A stretch of 64,000 nucleotides of DNA from Rhodococcus sp. 14-2470-1b (GCF_002259415.1 NZ_NPFY01000011.1:372001-436000), one strand, 5' to 3'. Shown: positions 1 to 8,514, counted from the first letter of the stretch. The notes: generated by a model not told the origin, from the sequence alone. Numbers and translations: made by a program.

Positions 1-638
1 GTCTCGGCCTGTTGACCCGTAGCAGACGGACGGGTGCCAACATCACCTCCTCCATCGCACCGGACATCGCGTTGACGCTCGCCGGCGTGAGCTTGAACGT
101 CGTCGGCACCGAGAACGCGTGGTCCGCTCGGCCTGCAGTGTTCATGTTCAATCACCAGAGCACCGCGGACTCGATCATCGTTGCCTCGATCCTCCGTCGC
201 GACATCACCGCCGTGGCCAAACGGGAACTCGAACGCGACCCGCGATTCGCCCTCCTCGGCAAGATCTTCGACGTCGCCTACATCGACCGCGGCGATCCCG
301 CCCAGGCCAGAGAGGCCATGGCCCCGGCCATCGAGAAGTTGCATTCCGGCATTTCCGTCGCGATCGCGCCCGAGGGCACCCGGATGCCGACGTCGCGGCT
401 CGGCCGATTCAAGAAGGGCGGCTTCCACCTCGCGATGCAGGCCGGAGTACCCATCGTTCCCATCGTCATCCACAACGCAGGCGACGTGATGTGGAAGAAG
501 GATTTCACCGCGCACTCCGGTACGGTCGATGTCACCGTCGGCGAGCCCATTTCCACCGCGGACTGGGTTCCCGAGAAGATCGACAACTACATCGACGACG
601 TCCGATCCTATTTCGACAGAACGTTGGGATATGCCTGA
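1..638 (+). CDS. 1-acylglycerol-3-phosphate O-acyltransferase domain (PlsC), C-terminal part of a truncated gene
   Basis: Acyltransferase that would acylate lysophosphatidate at the membrane in phospholipid and triacylglycerol synthesis. The reading frame is open to base 3 and runs off the left edge. The first residues (GLLTRSRR then a hydrophobic segment) resemble the linker of the mycobacterial HAD-IB hydrolase/PlsC fusions, so the full gene is probably about twice as long. Visible PlsC motifs: NHQSTAD (HX4D, bases 150-170), a basic block with IDRGD near 283-297, APEGTR near 367-384 and a proline-rich VPIVPIVI strand near 449-472. It overlaps the next gene by eight bases (ATGCCTGA), which suggests translational coupling. 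The TTG at base 12 could be read as a start, but homologous sequence continues upstream, so I treat the entry as partial. Confidence 0.85.
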   Translation, partial: LGLLTRSRRTGANITSSIAPDIALTLAGVSLNVVGTENAWSARPAVFMFNHQSTADSIIVASILRRDITAVAKRELERDPRFALLGKIFDVAYIDRGDPAQAREAMAPAIEKLHSGISVAIAPEGTRMPTSRLGRFKKGGFHLAMQAGVPIVPIVIHNAGDVMWKKDFTAHSGTVDVTVGEPISTADWVPEKIDNYIDDVRSYFDRTLGYA

Positions 639-1674
639 AGAACAGATCAGCTCGGTGGTACAGAGAGAAATCGAAAGAAATCTTCTGGGGGGAACACCGA
701 AGTACACGCGCACCGACATCGTCGAGAAATCAGGGATACCGCTCGAGCGGGTCATTCAACTGTGGATCGCGATGGGCTTCCCCGTTCACACCGACGCCGA
801 TGCCGTCGTGTACACCGACGCGGATCTCGATGCTCTGCGCATGATCACCGGTCTCACCGAGCAGAAGGTCATCCGCCCGGACATGGAGGTCGCCATCGCG
901 CGCACTCTCGGTCAGACGATGTCCAGGCTCACCGAATGGCAAGTGGGCGTTGTGAACAGTCACATACACGACCGCGTCGCCGAGGGACGTGACGCAGAGG
1001 GCCGGGACCCGGCCGAGCTCGCGAGCCCCGCAGACCTCGACGCCATCCGCCGCGACGCGCGTGAGATCGCGGCGCAGACGGTACCGACGCTCGAAGCCCT
1101 GCAGTCCTACACCTGGCGCAGGCACCTGGCTGCCACAGCAGGCCGCGCCATCGCCGATCCGGGCGAAGAGACCACCAGCCGTACCCTGGCGGTCGGTTTC
1201 GCAGACATGGTCGGATACACCAGCCTGACTCGACGCCTCGCCATCGACGAACTCACCGAACTGCTCGAGCAGTTCGAGTCCGTGGCCACCAACATCATTG
1301 CGCGCGGTCGTGGTTCGGTGATCAAGAACGTCGGTGACGAAGTGATGTTCAGTGCACAGACGCCCGAGGACGCCGCCCACATCGCCCTCGATCTCCAGGA
1401 CGCGTTCGCGACCTACGAGGACATGCCCGAGCTCCGTGTCGGAATTGCCTGGGGTCCGGTGCTTGCCCGTTACGGCGACCTCTACGGTTCGGTCGTCAAC
1501 ATGGCTGCGCGCCTGACCAGCTCGGCGCACCCGGGAACCATCCTGGTCGACACGACGCTGACGGAACTGCTGAAGGAAGATTCCGAGTTCTACCTCAAGT
1601 CTCTACGCTCCCTCCGTGTTCGCGGATTCCACAAACTCAAGCCGCACGCGCTGCGAAGGAACAGAAGAGACTGA
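631..1674 (+). CDS. Class III adenylate cyclase with N-terminal regulatory domain
   Basis: Soluble cyclase converting ATP to cAMP. 347 aa, with an N-terminal alpha-helical regulatory region (about 1-175) like the pH-sensing autoinhibitory domain of mycobacterial Rv1264, then a catalytic CHD domain (about 185-340). All expected residues are visible: metal ligands D192 (FADMVGY) and D236 (NVGDEV), adenine-selecting K232 and D283 (GDLYG), and transition-state N290 and R294 (VVNMAAR). It should therefore be an active homodimeric adenylate, not guanylate, cyclase. I chose the ATG at 631, which overlaps the acyltransferase stop; an upstream in-frame extension would run far into that gene. Its coupling to a phospholipid gene resembles the membrane-lipid context suggested for related cyclases, but the signal sensed is unknown. 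Confidence 0.9.
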   Translation: MPEEQISSVVQREIERNLLGGTPKYTRTDIVEKSGIPLERVIQLWIAMGFPVHTDADAVVYTDADLDALRMITGLTEQKVIRPDMEVAIARTLGQTMSRLTEWQVGVVNSHIHDRVAEGRDAEGRDPAELASPADLDAIRRDAREIAAQTVPTLEALQSYTWRRHLAATAGRAIADPGEETTSRTLAVGFADMVGYTSLTRRLAIDELTELLEQFESVATNIIARGRGSVIKNVGDEVMFSAQTPEDAAHIALDLQDAFATYEDMPELRVGIAWGPVLARYGDLYGSVVNMAARLTSSAHPGTILVDTTLTELLKEDSEFYLKSLRSLRVRGFHKLKPHALRRNRRD

Positions 1675-1676
1675 CC

Positions 1677-2738
1677 CTATGTGAGTGACCGATAGAAGTC
1701 GAGGTGCCTGCGTGCCGCGTCGTCCCACGTCAGGCTGCGCGCAAGGGCGCGACCGACATCCGGATCGTGGCCATGATCGATCGCATCCGCCAGTCCCGAC
1801 GCCATGTCCTGTGGGCTTGTCGCGTACGTGACGGCGTCTCCGAACACCTCACGCAGTACGGGCAGATCCCGCGCGACGACGGGTGTACCCGCCGCGAGCG
1901 CTTCCATCGCGGCAAGACCGAAGCCTTCTTTCGTCGAGAAGAACGGAAGAACGCTCGCCTGCGCGACCAGGTGCGGCAGTTCCCCGTCGTCGACGACACC
2001 GAGCACTACCGGTTGGATGCCCAGTTCCACTGCCCGCGACTCGAATTCGCGCCGGTAGTCCCGGTAGTCGAACAGCGTTTCCCCGCCCGCGAACACGAGC
2101 GAGAGCTCCGGCCTGTTCAGCAACGAGAATGCTTCGAGCACGTCCAGTGACCCTTTTCGAGGCTCGATGCCGCCCACCGCCAGAACGTACTTCCCGAGCT
2201 TGTGCTGCCATCCTGTTCCCCTCGATCGCGCTGCGGCGTCGAATCGGTGCGCATCCACTCCGTTCGGAATCACTGTGGGTGCAAAACCCCAGCCGGCTCG
2301 TACCTCTTCGGCAACGGCGGCCGATACACAGATCCGCGCACAGGGCTCCGTGATCGCGCGCTCGTGGCACGCCGCCAGTGCGGGAGTCGTGAACGTGTCG
2401 AGGTGATGGATCGTACGGATGCACCGCCCCACGGCATTCGCCGAGATGCAGTCCTGCGCGTGGACGATGTCGTACTCCTCGCGCGAGAACGCCTGCCCCA
2501 GAACGTCGATCGATCGAAGAATCCGGTCTCCGACGCTTTCGTTCTCGCGTGCCTCGAACGGAACCATCCTGACCGTCACCGACGGGTCGACGGGACGGAA
2601 GAATGCCGCGTCTCCGCCTCTACCCAGCGACCACACGGTGACGTCCTCGCCGGCGCGGGCGAGCGCTTCGGCAAGATGAAGCGTGTGCACCACCCCGCCG
2701 CGCGGCTTGGACGAGTACGTCAGCAGTGCCACCTTCAA
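1677..2738 (-). CDS. MSMEG_0565-family glycosyltransferase, last gene of the Nit1C-type operon
   Basis: GT4-fold (GT-B) glycosyltransferase of about 353 aa, substrate unknown. N-terminal sequence KVALLTYSSKPRGGVVHTL is the acceptor-side Rossmann start with the Gly-rich loop. The C-terminal donor domain shows AVGGIEPRKGSLDVLEAF and the EX7E-like EGFGLAAMEALAAGTPVV. The start is set at a TTG at 2738, which overlaps the stop of the upstream gene (TTGA) and has AAAGGA eight bases before it; a GTG six bases further in is the alternative. The longer open frame to 3077 is only the antiparallel shadow of the neighbour. Recognised as the family that closes the actinobacterial nitrogen-starvation cluster first named from Mycobacterium smegmatis. 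What is glycosylated, and why a nitrile pathway needs it, is not known to me. Confidence 0.85.
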   Translation of the reverse strand: MKVALLTYSSKPRGGVVHTLHLAEALARAGEDVTVWSLGRGGDAAFFRPVDPSVTVRMVPFEARENESVGDRILRSIDVLGQAFSREEYDIVHAQDCISANAVGRCIRTIHHLDTFTTPALAACHERAITEPCARICVSAAVAEEVRAGWGFAPTVIPNGVDAHRFDAAARSRGTGWQHKLGKYVLAVGGIEPRKGSLDVLEAFSLLNRPELSLVFAGGETLFDYRDYRREFESRAVELGIQPVVLGVVDDGELPHLVAQASVLPFFSTKEGFGLAAMEALAAGTPVVARDLPVLREVFGDAVTYATSPQDMASGLADAIDHGHDPDVGRALARSLTWDDAARRHLDFYRSLT

Positions 2739-3589
2739 CTGCCTGATCCTTTCTCGTCCAACAGATTCGGGTACGCGTCCACTCGCCTCTCCTCCAGGTG
2801 GTGCAGGCCCCGGCGCGCGCGGTCGATCTCGGCGTCGACGTCGATGTCGACGACGGCGAGGCCTCCCTTGTCGCGTGTCTTGACGAGCACGTCGCCGCCG
2901 GGACCGACGATCTTGGCCTGTCCGAGGAATCGGAGCGAACCCATGACGCCGGTCTGGTTGGACGAGACCAGGACCACCTGGTTCTCCGCCGCGCGAGCGG
3001 CGTCGTACAGATCGAAGAGCCGGGACTGTCGATCGTTCGGCAGGCTCGACGCTCGATCGGTGACGCTCGCGGGCCACGCGGACAATGCGGCGATGATGCG
3101 AGCACCGTCCAACGCCAGCGTTCTGGCGGATTCCGGGAAGGTCTTGTCGTAGTCGATCAGCATGCCCATCCGACCGACAGGAGTGTCGAAGGCCGCGAAT
3201 GTGTCCCCCGCAGCGTAGGCGAGCGACTCACCCAGCGGCTGATGCACTTTGCGGTGGCTGCCCAGCACACCATCGCCAGTAAGACACACCGCGGCGTTGT
3301 AGCGAAGCCCGCCGGCCAGCTCGGTGTACCCGACGCACACGGTGAGGTCCCCGGCCGCGGCCATGATGGCGGCGATCTCCGGTCCGTCGATGTCGAGTGT
3401 CGGAGGAAGCTCGGACACATCGGGATCACGGAGACTGTCGATGTACCCACCGAGGGAGGCGTCCGGCAGCACGAGAAGATCCAGGCCGTCTCGCTTGGCG
3501 CTGTCGACGATCGTGACGATCTTGGACACCGCGCGATCCACGTCTCGACCGAAATGTGCTGCCAGAGCGCCTATCCTGATGGGTGCCAC
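2735..3589 (-). CDS. Nitrilase-superfamily paralog lacking catalytic Glu and Cys (probable pseudoenzyme)
   Basis: 284 aa carbon-nitrogen hydrolase fold, clearly a paralog of the nitrilase encoded two genes upstream (shared stretches include VHQPLGE, AAFDTPVGRMGM and KIVGPGG). The Glu-Lys-Cys triad is broken: the glutamate is Asp (D43 in LPDASLGGY), the lysine is kept (K114 in HRKVHQ), and the nucleophile Cys is Asp (D146 in LIDYDKTFP). The GAC codon at 3152-3154 is directly readable, so this is not a translation artefact. The otherwise well-kept sequence, GTG start four bases after the upstream stop and intact frame argue for selection, not decay. It may be a non-catalytic partner of the active nitrilase, which in this superfamily builds oligomers and spirals, or bind a ligand. 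Function is inference. Confidence 0.88.
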   Translation of the reverse strand: MAPIRIGALAAHFGRDVDRAVSKIVTIVDSAKRDGLDLLVLPDASLGGYIDSLRDPDVSELPPTLDIDGPEIAAIMAAAGDLTVCVGYTELAGGLRYNAAVCLTGDGVLGSHRKVHQPLGESLAYAAGDTFAAFDTPVGRMGMLIDYDKTFPESARTLALDGARIIAALSAWPASVTDRASSLPNDRQSRLFDLYDAARAAENQVVLVSSNQTGVMGSLRFLGQAKIVGPGGDVLVKTRDKGGLAVVDIDVDAEIDRARRGLHHLEERRVDAYPNLLDEKGSGS

Positions 3590-3593
3590 GAAG

Positions 3594-4850
3594 CTACACC
3601 ACTACCTTCTGCGGCTGAGCAGCACTGATTTCCAACCCGATCTGCTCGGCCAGGAACTCGGCGTCACGCGCAACGGACGCGAAGCGTCCCGAGCCCCACG
3701 TGTGCTGCCACGGCAACCCGAGGAAGTACAGACCCGTCACCGACGTGACACCGCGATTGTGCGTCGGGTGCCCTTCGCCGTCGAACGCACCGACCCTGAG
3801 CCACCGGTAGTCGGTACGGAAGCCGACGGACCAGACGACGCCCGTGATGTCGGTGTCCGCAAGATCGAGCTCCGTGATTTCCTGCTGCGGGCGCCACACC
3901 GCAACGTAGCGGGGCTCCTCGGGTGCACTGATGCCTTCCCGCTCGATGTAGGCGTCGATGTTGTCCTTGATCGACTCCGCGACGGCGTCGGCAGCGTCGA
4001 GCGAGGCTTCGAGCGTCGGCGCGAACTGGAGAATACCGTCGTCGACGCCGAGGAGCCTGCCGTACAGCTGCATACCCTCGGTCGCGAACGCGCGCAGGTC
4101 GATGTCACGACCACCGTCGCGTCCCGTCACGTAGTGGTTCGTGTTCTCGCGTTTTCCGACGCCACCGGGCTGGTCTTCGATGGACACATCGTAGACGCCC
4201 ATGTCGTGCAACCAGGCGACACAGTCACGGCCGCGGTAGAACCGTGCGACGCGTGGAGCGGTCCCCGCGACCAAGTGCACCCGCCTGCCGTCCAGGTGCA
4301 GGTCTTCGGCGATCTGCGCACCCGATTGTCCGGTGCCCACCACCAGTACGTCACCGTCCGGGAACTGGTGAGACCCGCGATACTCCGACGAGTGGATCTG
4401 CAGGATGTCGCTCGGCAGCTTTTCGGCGAAACGCGGGATCGTCGGAATGTGGTATCCGCCGACCGCGACGACGAGGTGGTCGGCGTGCATCGGCCCCGCG
4501 GTGGTCTCGAGATCGAACCCGCCTTCAGTGCCTTGGAGTGCATTCACCACCGAAACTTGTTCACGGACCGGTGCGTCGAAGCTGGCGGCGTACCGCCGAA
4601 CGAAGTCGTACACCTCGTCGCGCTTCATGAAGCCGTCGGGATCTTCTCCGTCGTAGGAGAATCCGGGCAAGGCACACTGCCAGTTCGGCGTGACGAGCGT
4701 GAAGTTGTCCCAGCGGGAATCCTTCCACTCGTGTGCGATGGTCTCGGCTTCCAGTACGAAGTGTTCGATGCCGCGCCGAGTCAGATGCCAGCTGATCGAC
4801 AGGCCGGCTTGGCCGCCACCGACAACGATCACGGAGTGATGTTCGCTCAC
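3594..4850 (-). CDS. MSMEG_0569-family flavin-dependent oxidoreductase
   Basis: 418 aa FAD/NADPH-dependent monooxygenase-like protein of the FMO/pyridine-nucleotide-disulfide fold. The FAD Rossmann motif VVGGGQAGLS lies near residues 8-17 and the second dinucleotide motif VVGTGQSGAQ near 168-177. Downstream elements WRPQQEITELDL and VVWSVGF fit the family. It starts at a GTG that overlaps the preceding stop by four bases (GTGA), and ends four bases before the nitrilase-like gene, so it sits firmly in the operon. In Nit1C clusters of other bacteria the flavoprotein is one of the conserved members linked to cyanide or nitrile nitrogen use; the exact reaction (oxygenation or oxidation of a nitrile precursor) is not established here. 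Confidence 0.88.
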   Translation of the reverse strand: MSEHHSVIVVGGGQAGLSISWHLTRRGIEHFVLEAETIAHEWKDSRWDNFTLVTPNWQCALPGFSYDGEDPDGFMKRDEVYDFVRRYAASFDAPVREQVSVVNALQGTEGGFDLETTAGPMHADHLVVAVGGYHIPTIPRFAEKLPSDILQIHSSEYRGSHQFPDGDVLVVGTGQSGAQIAEDLHLDGRRVHLVAGTAPRVARFYRGRDCVAWLHDMGVYDVSIEDQPGGVGKRENTNHYVTGRDGGRDIDLRAFATEGMQLYGRLLGVDDGILQFAPTLEASLDAADAVAESIKDNIDAYIEREGISAPEEPRYVAVWRPQQEITELDLADTDITGVVWSVGFRTDYRWLRVGAFDGEGHPTHNRGVTSVTGLYFLGLPWQHTWGSGRFASVARDAEFLAEQIGLEISAAQPQKVVV

Positions 4851-5137
4851 AACAGTTCAGCTGCCGACATTCTCAGGACACGAACGACGCCCGAGGTGTA
4901 TCCCGCGCCGACGTCGTGAATCTCTTCCATCTGCTGCGCGGCGGAGGTGCACCGCATTCCGAATTTCGCCAACACGCGATCGCTGGCCACTGTCAACGCT
5001 TCCGATGTCCGCTTCACGAACTCGGCCACCTCGTACTCCGTGCCCGGTTCGAGGTAGTCGTGCATCACCAGCGAGGGTGAATAGCAGGACTGTTCGCGTC
5101 CGTCGGGCCACTGCACGAGAAACTGCATCTCAGGCAT
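4847..5137 (-). CDS. MSMEG_0570-family nitrogen starvation response protein
   Basis: Small conserved protein of 96 aa, beginning MPEMQFLVQWPDG, which is the signature opening of this family. No membrane segment and no known catalytic motif; one conserved-looking Cys in REQSCYSP and one in MRCTSA. The start ATG at 5137 overlaps the nitrilase stop by eight bases (ATGCCTGA); a second ATG nine bases downstream is possible. It is found almost only in clusters of this type. Molecular role unknown to me. Position between the nitrilase and the flavoprotein and the overlapping ends imply co-translation with both. Confidence 0.8.
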   Translation of the reverse strand: MPEMQFLVQWPDGREQSCYSPSLVMHDYLEPGTEYEVAEFVKRTSEALTVASDRVLAKFGMRCTSAAQQMEEIHDVGAGYTSGVVRVLRMSAAELL

Positions 5138-6011
5138 GAACAGGCTCTTTCGTGATCGTCCTGTACACCGAGGGACGGCGGTCGCGCAGGTTGTACATTC
5201 CGCCTCCGCGAGCAGCGGCCATCAGGCCCTGGACATCTACCGTCGCCGTCGCCAAACCGGGTTCGACGCCAGTGCCCGCGAGAATTTCCCCTCCCGGCCC
5301 GACGATCTTCGCGCTGCAGACGAACCGCAGCGATCCGAAGGTTCCCGCTTGGTTGGCTGCAACCCACACCACCTGGTTCTCTAGTGCCCGCGCTCGGTCG
5401 TAGATGTCGAAGCGCTGCTTCCAGCGGTCGTCCTCCATGTTCTCCACAGTGGCGGTGCGAGCGGTCGGCCAGGCCGAGATGGACGTGATGATCTCCGCGC
5501 CGTCGAGTGCGAGTTCCCTTGCAGCTTCCGGGAATCCCTTGTCGTAGCAGATCTGCATGCCCATACGGCCGACCGGAGTATCGAACGCTGCGTAGCTGTC
5601 GCCCGCGTCGTAGCAAAGATTCTCGCCGAGTGGTTGATGCACCTTGCGGTACGAGCCGAGTATCCCGTCGCCGTGTAGCGTGACCGCCGCGTTGTATCGT
5701 GTGTCGCCGTCCTTCTCGCAGAATCCGAGTGTGATCACGGTGTCACCGGCCATGTCGATGACCCGCTTCAATTCGGGTCCGTCGAGTTCCAGTGCAGGAG
5801 GCAGGCTTTCGAGTCTGCGCTGTCGCGATTCCTCGGATTCGTCACCGCCACCCAGGGAAGGGAGGTACCCACCGAGGCAGGCTTCCGGTAGCACGAGCAG
5901 CTGACTTCCGCGGTTGCGTGCTTCTTCGAGCAATGCCGCGATGGTCTGGTATCCCTGTTCCATGTCGCGGCCGAATTCGGCGGCGGCCACGGAAATGGTC
6001 GTGTCGTTCAT
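5130..6011 (-). CDS. Nit1C-type nitrilase (Sll0784/Nit6803 family)
   Basis: Nitrilase hydrolysing a nitrile to carboxylate and ammonia. 293 aa with complete triad: E43 in LPEACLGGY, K123 in YRKVHQ and C155 in QICYDKGFP; the second structural Glu in PLGEN is also present. In related Nit1C systems this enzyme is required for growth on cyanide as nitrogen source, probably acting on a cyanide-derived nitrile and not free cyanide. Start ATG at 6011 overlaps the upstream GNAT/AIRS stop (ATGA). The degenerate paralog at 2735-3589 looks like a duplicate of this gene; here all catalytic positions are kept, so the two have diverged in role. Natural substrate unknown. Confidence 0.92.
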   Translation of the reverse strand: MNDTTISVAAAEFGRDMEQGYQTIAALLEEARNRGSQLLVLPEACLGGYLPSLGGGDESEESRQRRLESLPPALELDGPELKRVIDMAGDTVITLGFCEKDGDTRYNAAVTLHGDGILGSYRKVHQPLGENLCYDAGDSYAAFDTPVGRMGMQICYDKGFPEAARELALDGAEIITSISAWPTARTATVENMEDDRWKQRFDIYDRARALENQVVWVAANQAGTFGSLRFVCSAKIVGPGGEILAGTGVEPGLATATVDVQGLMAAARGGGMYNLRDRRPSVYRTITKEPVHA

Positions 6012-7411
6012 GCTTCTCCCAATCCGGTCACGGTGGACGTGACCGCTGAAGTGGTGATTCCGTCGGGCCATCGCAAAGCGACGCCCGGAATGTCGGTGAG
6101 CTGTCCGCATCGAGCGGATACTGCTGGTCCCGACGGTGCTGTGATGGCGTCGGGACGGTCCGCGGTGATCATCGCGAACCCTGGAAAACACGTGACCCAT
6201 TCGCCCATGGTGGCGGCGTCGGGTTTGGGAATGGAGGCGACGTCGAGTACGGCGCCGGTTCCGCTTGCCTCGGCGAGCATTCCGGTGGTGCCGACGAGGC
6301 CGGCCATCGAGACGTCCTTCGCCGCTCGGGGCGCCGTCCGAGCAACGAACGATGCCATCTGCGTGAGCTCTTCCGAGTTTCGCCTTGACGACGAATCCCA
6401 CTGCTGGCCTTGATAACCCCTTCGCCAGTTGCCTTCCACGTCTGCGGTGAGAGTCAGGACGTCTCCTGCGGACGCACCGCCGGCGCGAACAGGGTGCAGG
6501 GTACTTCCGAGTGCCGTGACCGACAGTGACGACGGCACCCCAACCTGAGTGTGACCACCGAGGACCGGTACTTGCCAGGCCTGCGACGCGCTGGCCAGAC
6601 CTCGGACTATGCGCGTGAGCCTCGACTGTGTGGGGGCGCCGACCGAGTCCAGCATTCCCACGGCCCGGGCTCCCATTGCCGAGAGGTCGTTCAGGTTGAC
6701 CAGCGCGGCACACCAGCCCGCCCACTCGGGATCGCGGTCGACCATGGAAGGAAGGATCGCATCACATGCTGCGATGATGTCGCTCCCTGGGACAGGAACT
6801 CCATCGTCGCCACGGAATCCCTTGGCGCCGAGACCGAGTGGCTGAGCGCGCAAGGGTGCGAGCACACCCGCGAGCATCGCCTTGGTCGACGACACGAGCC
6901 GCTCGATTCGATCGATCGGCCAGTACATGGTGACGTGCGGCGCCCCGTGCACGTCGAGGTCGGCGCGTCTGACCCATCCCAGCCTGGTGAAGAGCGTTTC
7001 GTTCTGTTTCTGCACGGTGGCGTCGAACCGCAGAACGCCATGGCTTTCGGCGTGCGCGCACGCAGCCCGCACCAATGCCGGACCGACCCCTGACGTGCGC
7101 GCCGCCGACGAGACCACCAGCCGACTCCCGGCCCACCACCCCAGATCGGTCGATGTGCAGGGAGCCAACCGAACACCGCCCAGCACGCTGCCGTCGGATG
7201 CAGTGGCGACGAGCACCACCGCGCGCGGGTCGTCATCGACATCGTCGTGATCGGATCCGGCGAACAGTCCTTGCTCTCGGACGAAGATGTCGCGTCTCAA
7301 TCGGCGGTAGGTGCCGAGCTGCGAAGCGCTCGAACACGGTTGGATCAAGAAGTGCGAATCGGCCTCGGTAGGTACCGTTCCCGACAGACCGGCCAAGTCA
7401 CTCGCATACAT
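6008..7411 (-). CDS. MSMEG_0567-type fusion: GNAT N-acetyltransferase plus AIR synthase-related domain
   Basis: 467 aa two-domain protein. Residues about 20-170 form a GNAT fold (YRRLRRDIFVREQGLF, then SRLVVSSAARTSGVGPALV as the acetyl-CoA loop). Residues about 190-467 form an AIR-synthase/PurM-like ATP-binding domain (GDDGVPVPG, NLNDLSAMGARAVGMLDS, VLGGHTQVG). In cyanobacteria these are separate genes (sll0786 and sll0787); in mycobacteria and here they are fused. The start is the ATG whose A is the last base of the upstream TGA stop (TGATG at 7411), an overlap of one base. The pairing suggests that an acyl transfer and an ATP-dependent phosphoryl or cyclisation step act on the same intermediate, which is inference. 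Confidence 0.88.
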   Translation of the reverse strand: MYASDLAGLSGTVPTEADSHFLIQPCSSASQLGTYRRLRRDIFVREQGLFAGSDHDDVDDDPRAVVLVATASDGSVLGGVRLAPCTSTDLGWWAGSRLVVSSAARTSGVGPALVRAACAHAESHGVLRFDATVQKQNETLFTRLGWVRRADLDVHGAPHVTMYWPIDRIERLVSSTKAMLAGVLAPLRAQPLGLGAKGFRGDDGVPVPGSDIIAACDAILPSMVDRDPEWAGWCAALVNLNDLSAMGARAVGMLDSVGAPTQSRLTRIVRGLASASQAWQVPVLGGHTQVGVPSSLSVTALGSTLHPVRAGGASAGDVLTLTADVEGNWRRGYQGQQWDSSSRRNSEELTQMASFVARTAPRAAKDVSMAGLVGTTGMLAEASGTGAVLDVASIPKPDAATMGEWVTCFPGFAMITADRPDAITAPSGPAVSARCGQLTDIPGVALRWPDGITTSAVTSTVTGLGEA

Positions 7412-8469
7412 CAGCCACCCGCATTCTGCAGTACGCTGCATGCACCGCAGGCTGCACAACCGGCCTTCTGATCTGCGCCGAGCATCGACGCCGCTTGCAA
7501 CTCCTTGGCGACCCGGCGCGTCACGTTCTCGAGAACGTCTCGGTTCGGCGCGACCGCATGATCCACATCGACAGCCAGCGTGCCGCCGAGCGGCCGAAAC
7601 GGAACCACGAAGGGATAGACACCCATCTCGATGAGTTCGGCTGCACCCGAAACCAATTCGTCCGGGTCTTCACCGAGGCCGACGAGTATGTACGTCGAGA
7701 CCTGATTGCGCCCGAAGACGCGAACCGCTTCCTTCCACGCTGCTCGGTACTCGTCCATCGACACCGAGGCCTTGCCCGGCATCCACTTCCGACGGACGTC
7801 GTCGTCGAGGGATTCGACGTGGATGCCGATGGATTCGGCACCGGCGTCGTACAGGTCGGTGATGGTCTGCAGGTCGCCGGGCGGTTCGCACTGCACCTGG
7901 ATCGGCAGATCGGGAACCACTGCCTTGATGGCCTTCACGCACCGCGCGAGGTGCCGCGCACCACGATCCTTCGCCGCGGAGGTCCCCGTCGTCATCACCA
8001 TCTGGGTGACACCGTCGAGTCGAACTGCCGCTTCGGCAACCTCGGCGAGCTGGGCCGGAGTCTTGACGGCGATCGTGTCGCCTGCCTCCAGCGATGCCTC
8101 GATCGAGCAGAACCGGCAGCGCTGGTCTGCGCCGTACCGGATACAGGTCTGCACGACCGTGGTTGCGAGAACACTGGATCCGTGGAGTTTGGCGATCTTC
8201 TCGTAGGCGATTCCGTCGGCGGTCTCCAGGTCGTAGAACTTCGGCCGATCGATTGCTTGGACATCCAGTCCGATGTCTGATCCGTCGAACAGGATTCTTC
8301 CCTCTTCGAGAACAAATGGACTCAACGGATTACGGGGGATGGCTGCGCCGAGGCCATCGATTCGGACATGCCCGTCGTCACTGGGCCCGGCGCCGGCCGT
8401 TCTGTTGACCGGTGGCGTTCCTCGAACTCCGAGCAACGCCAGGTCCACACGCGTCGTGACTGTCTTCAT
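7411..8469 (-). CDS. MSMEG_0568-family radical SAM protein
   Basis: 352 aa radical SAM-type TIM-barrel protein (GVTQMVMTTGTSA, IQVQCEPPGD, ESIGIHVES barrel strands). The cluster-binding cysteines are C109, C118 and C121, giving CX8CX2C instead of the common CX3CX2C. A second Cys group C338, C341, C344 (CX2CX2C) lies at the C-terminus and could hold an auxiliary Fe-S cluster. ATG start at 8469; 45 bases separate it from the upstream gene, and that gap holds a copy of the dispersed repeat. In Nit1C clusters this is the invariant radical enzyme next to the nitrilase, probably building or rearranging the nitrile substrate; the reaction is not known to me. Confidence 0.88.
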   Translation of the reverse strand: MKTVTTRVDLALLGVRGTPPVNRTAGAGPSDDGHVRIDGLGAAIPRNPLSPFVLEEGRILFDGSDIGLDVQAIDRPKFYDLETADGIAYEKIAKLHGSSVLATTVVQTCIRYGADQRCRFCSIEASLEAGDTIAVKTPAQLAEVAEAAVRLDGVTQMVMTTGTSAAKDRGARHLARCVKAIKAVVPDLPIQVQCEPPGDLQTITDLYDAGAESIGIHVESLDDDVRRKWMPGKASVSMDEYRAAWKEAVRVFGRNQVSTYILVGLGEDPDELVSGAAELIEMGVYPFVVPFRPLGGTLAVDVDHAVAPNRDVLENVTRRVAKELQAASMLGADQKAGCAACGACSVLQNAGG

Positions 8470-8471
8470 CG

Positions 8472-8496
8472 GGTCACTCCTGCAGGCTCCGCTCCC
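8472..8496 (-). repeat. Dispersed intergenic repeat, copy A
   Basis: Reads GGAGCGGAGCCTGCAGGAG then TGACC on the minus strand. It matches the family seen at 14365, 24338, 31484, 34873 and 38412 (consensus GGAGYGGAGCCNGCRGRAY then GACC). It fills most of the only sizeable gap inside the Nit1C operon. Confidence 0.7.
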
Positions 8497-8514
8497 AGCG
8501 ACATGGGATTCTCC

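Noticed and set aside
3324-4919. 531-codon plus-strand open frame
   Set aside because: Antisense to the flavoprotein and nitrilase-like genes, which carry all recognisable motifs.
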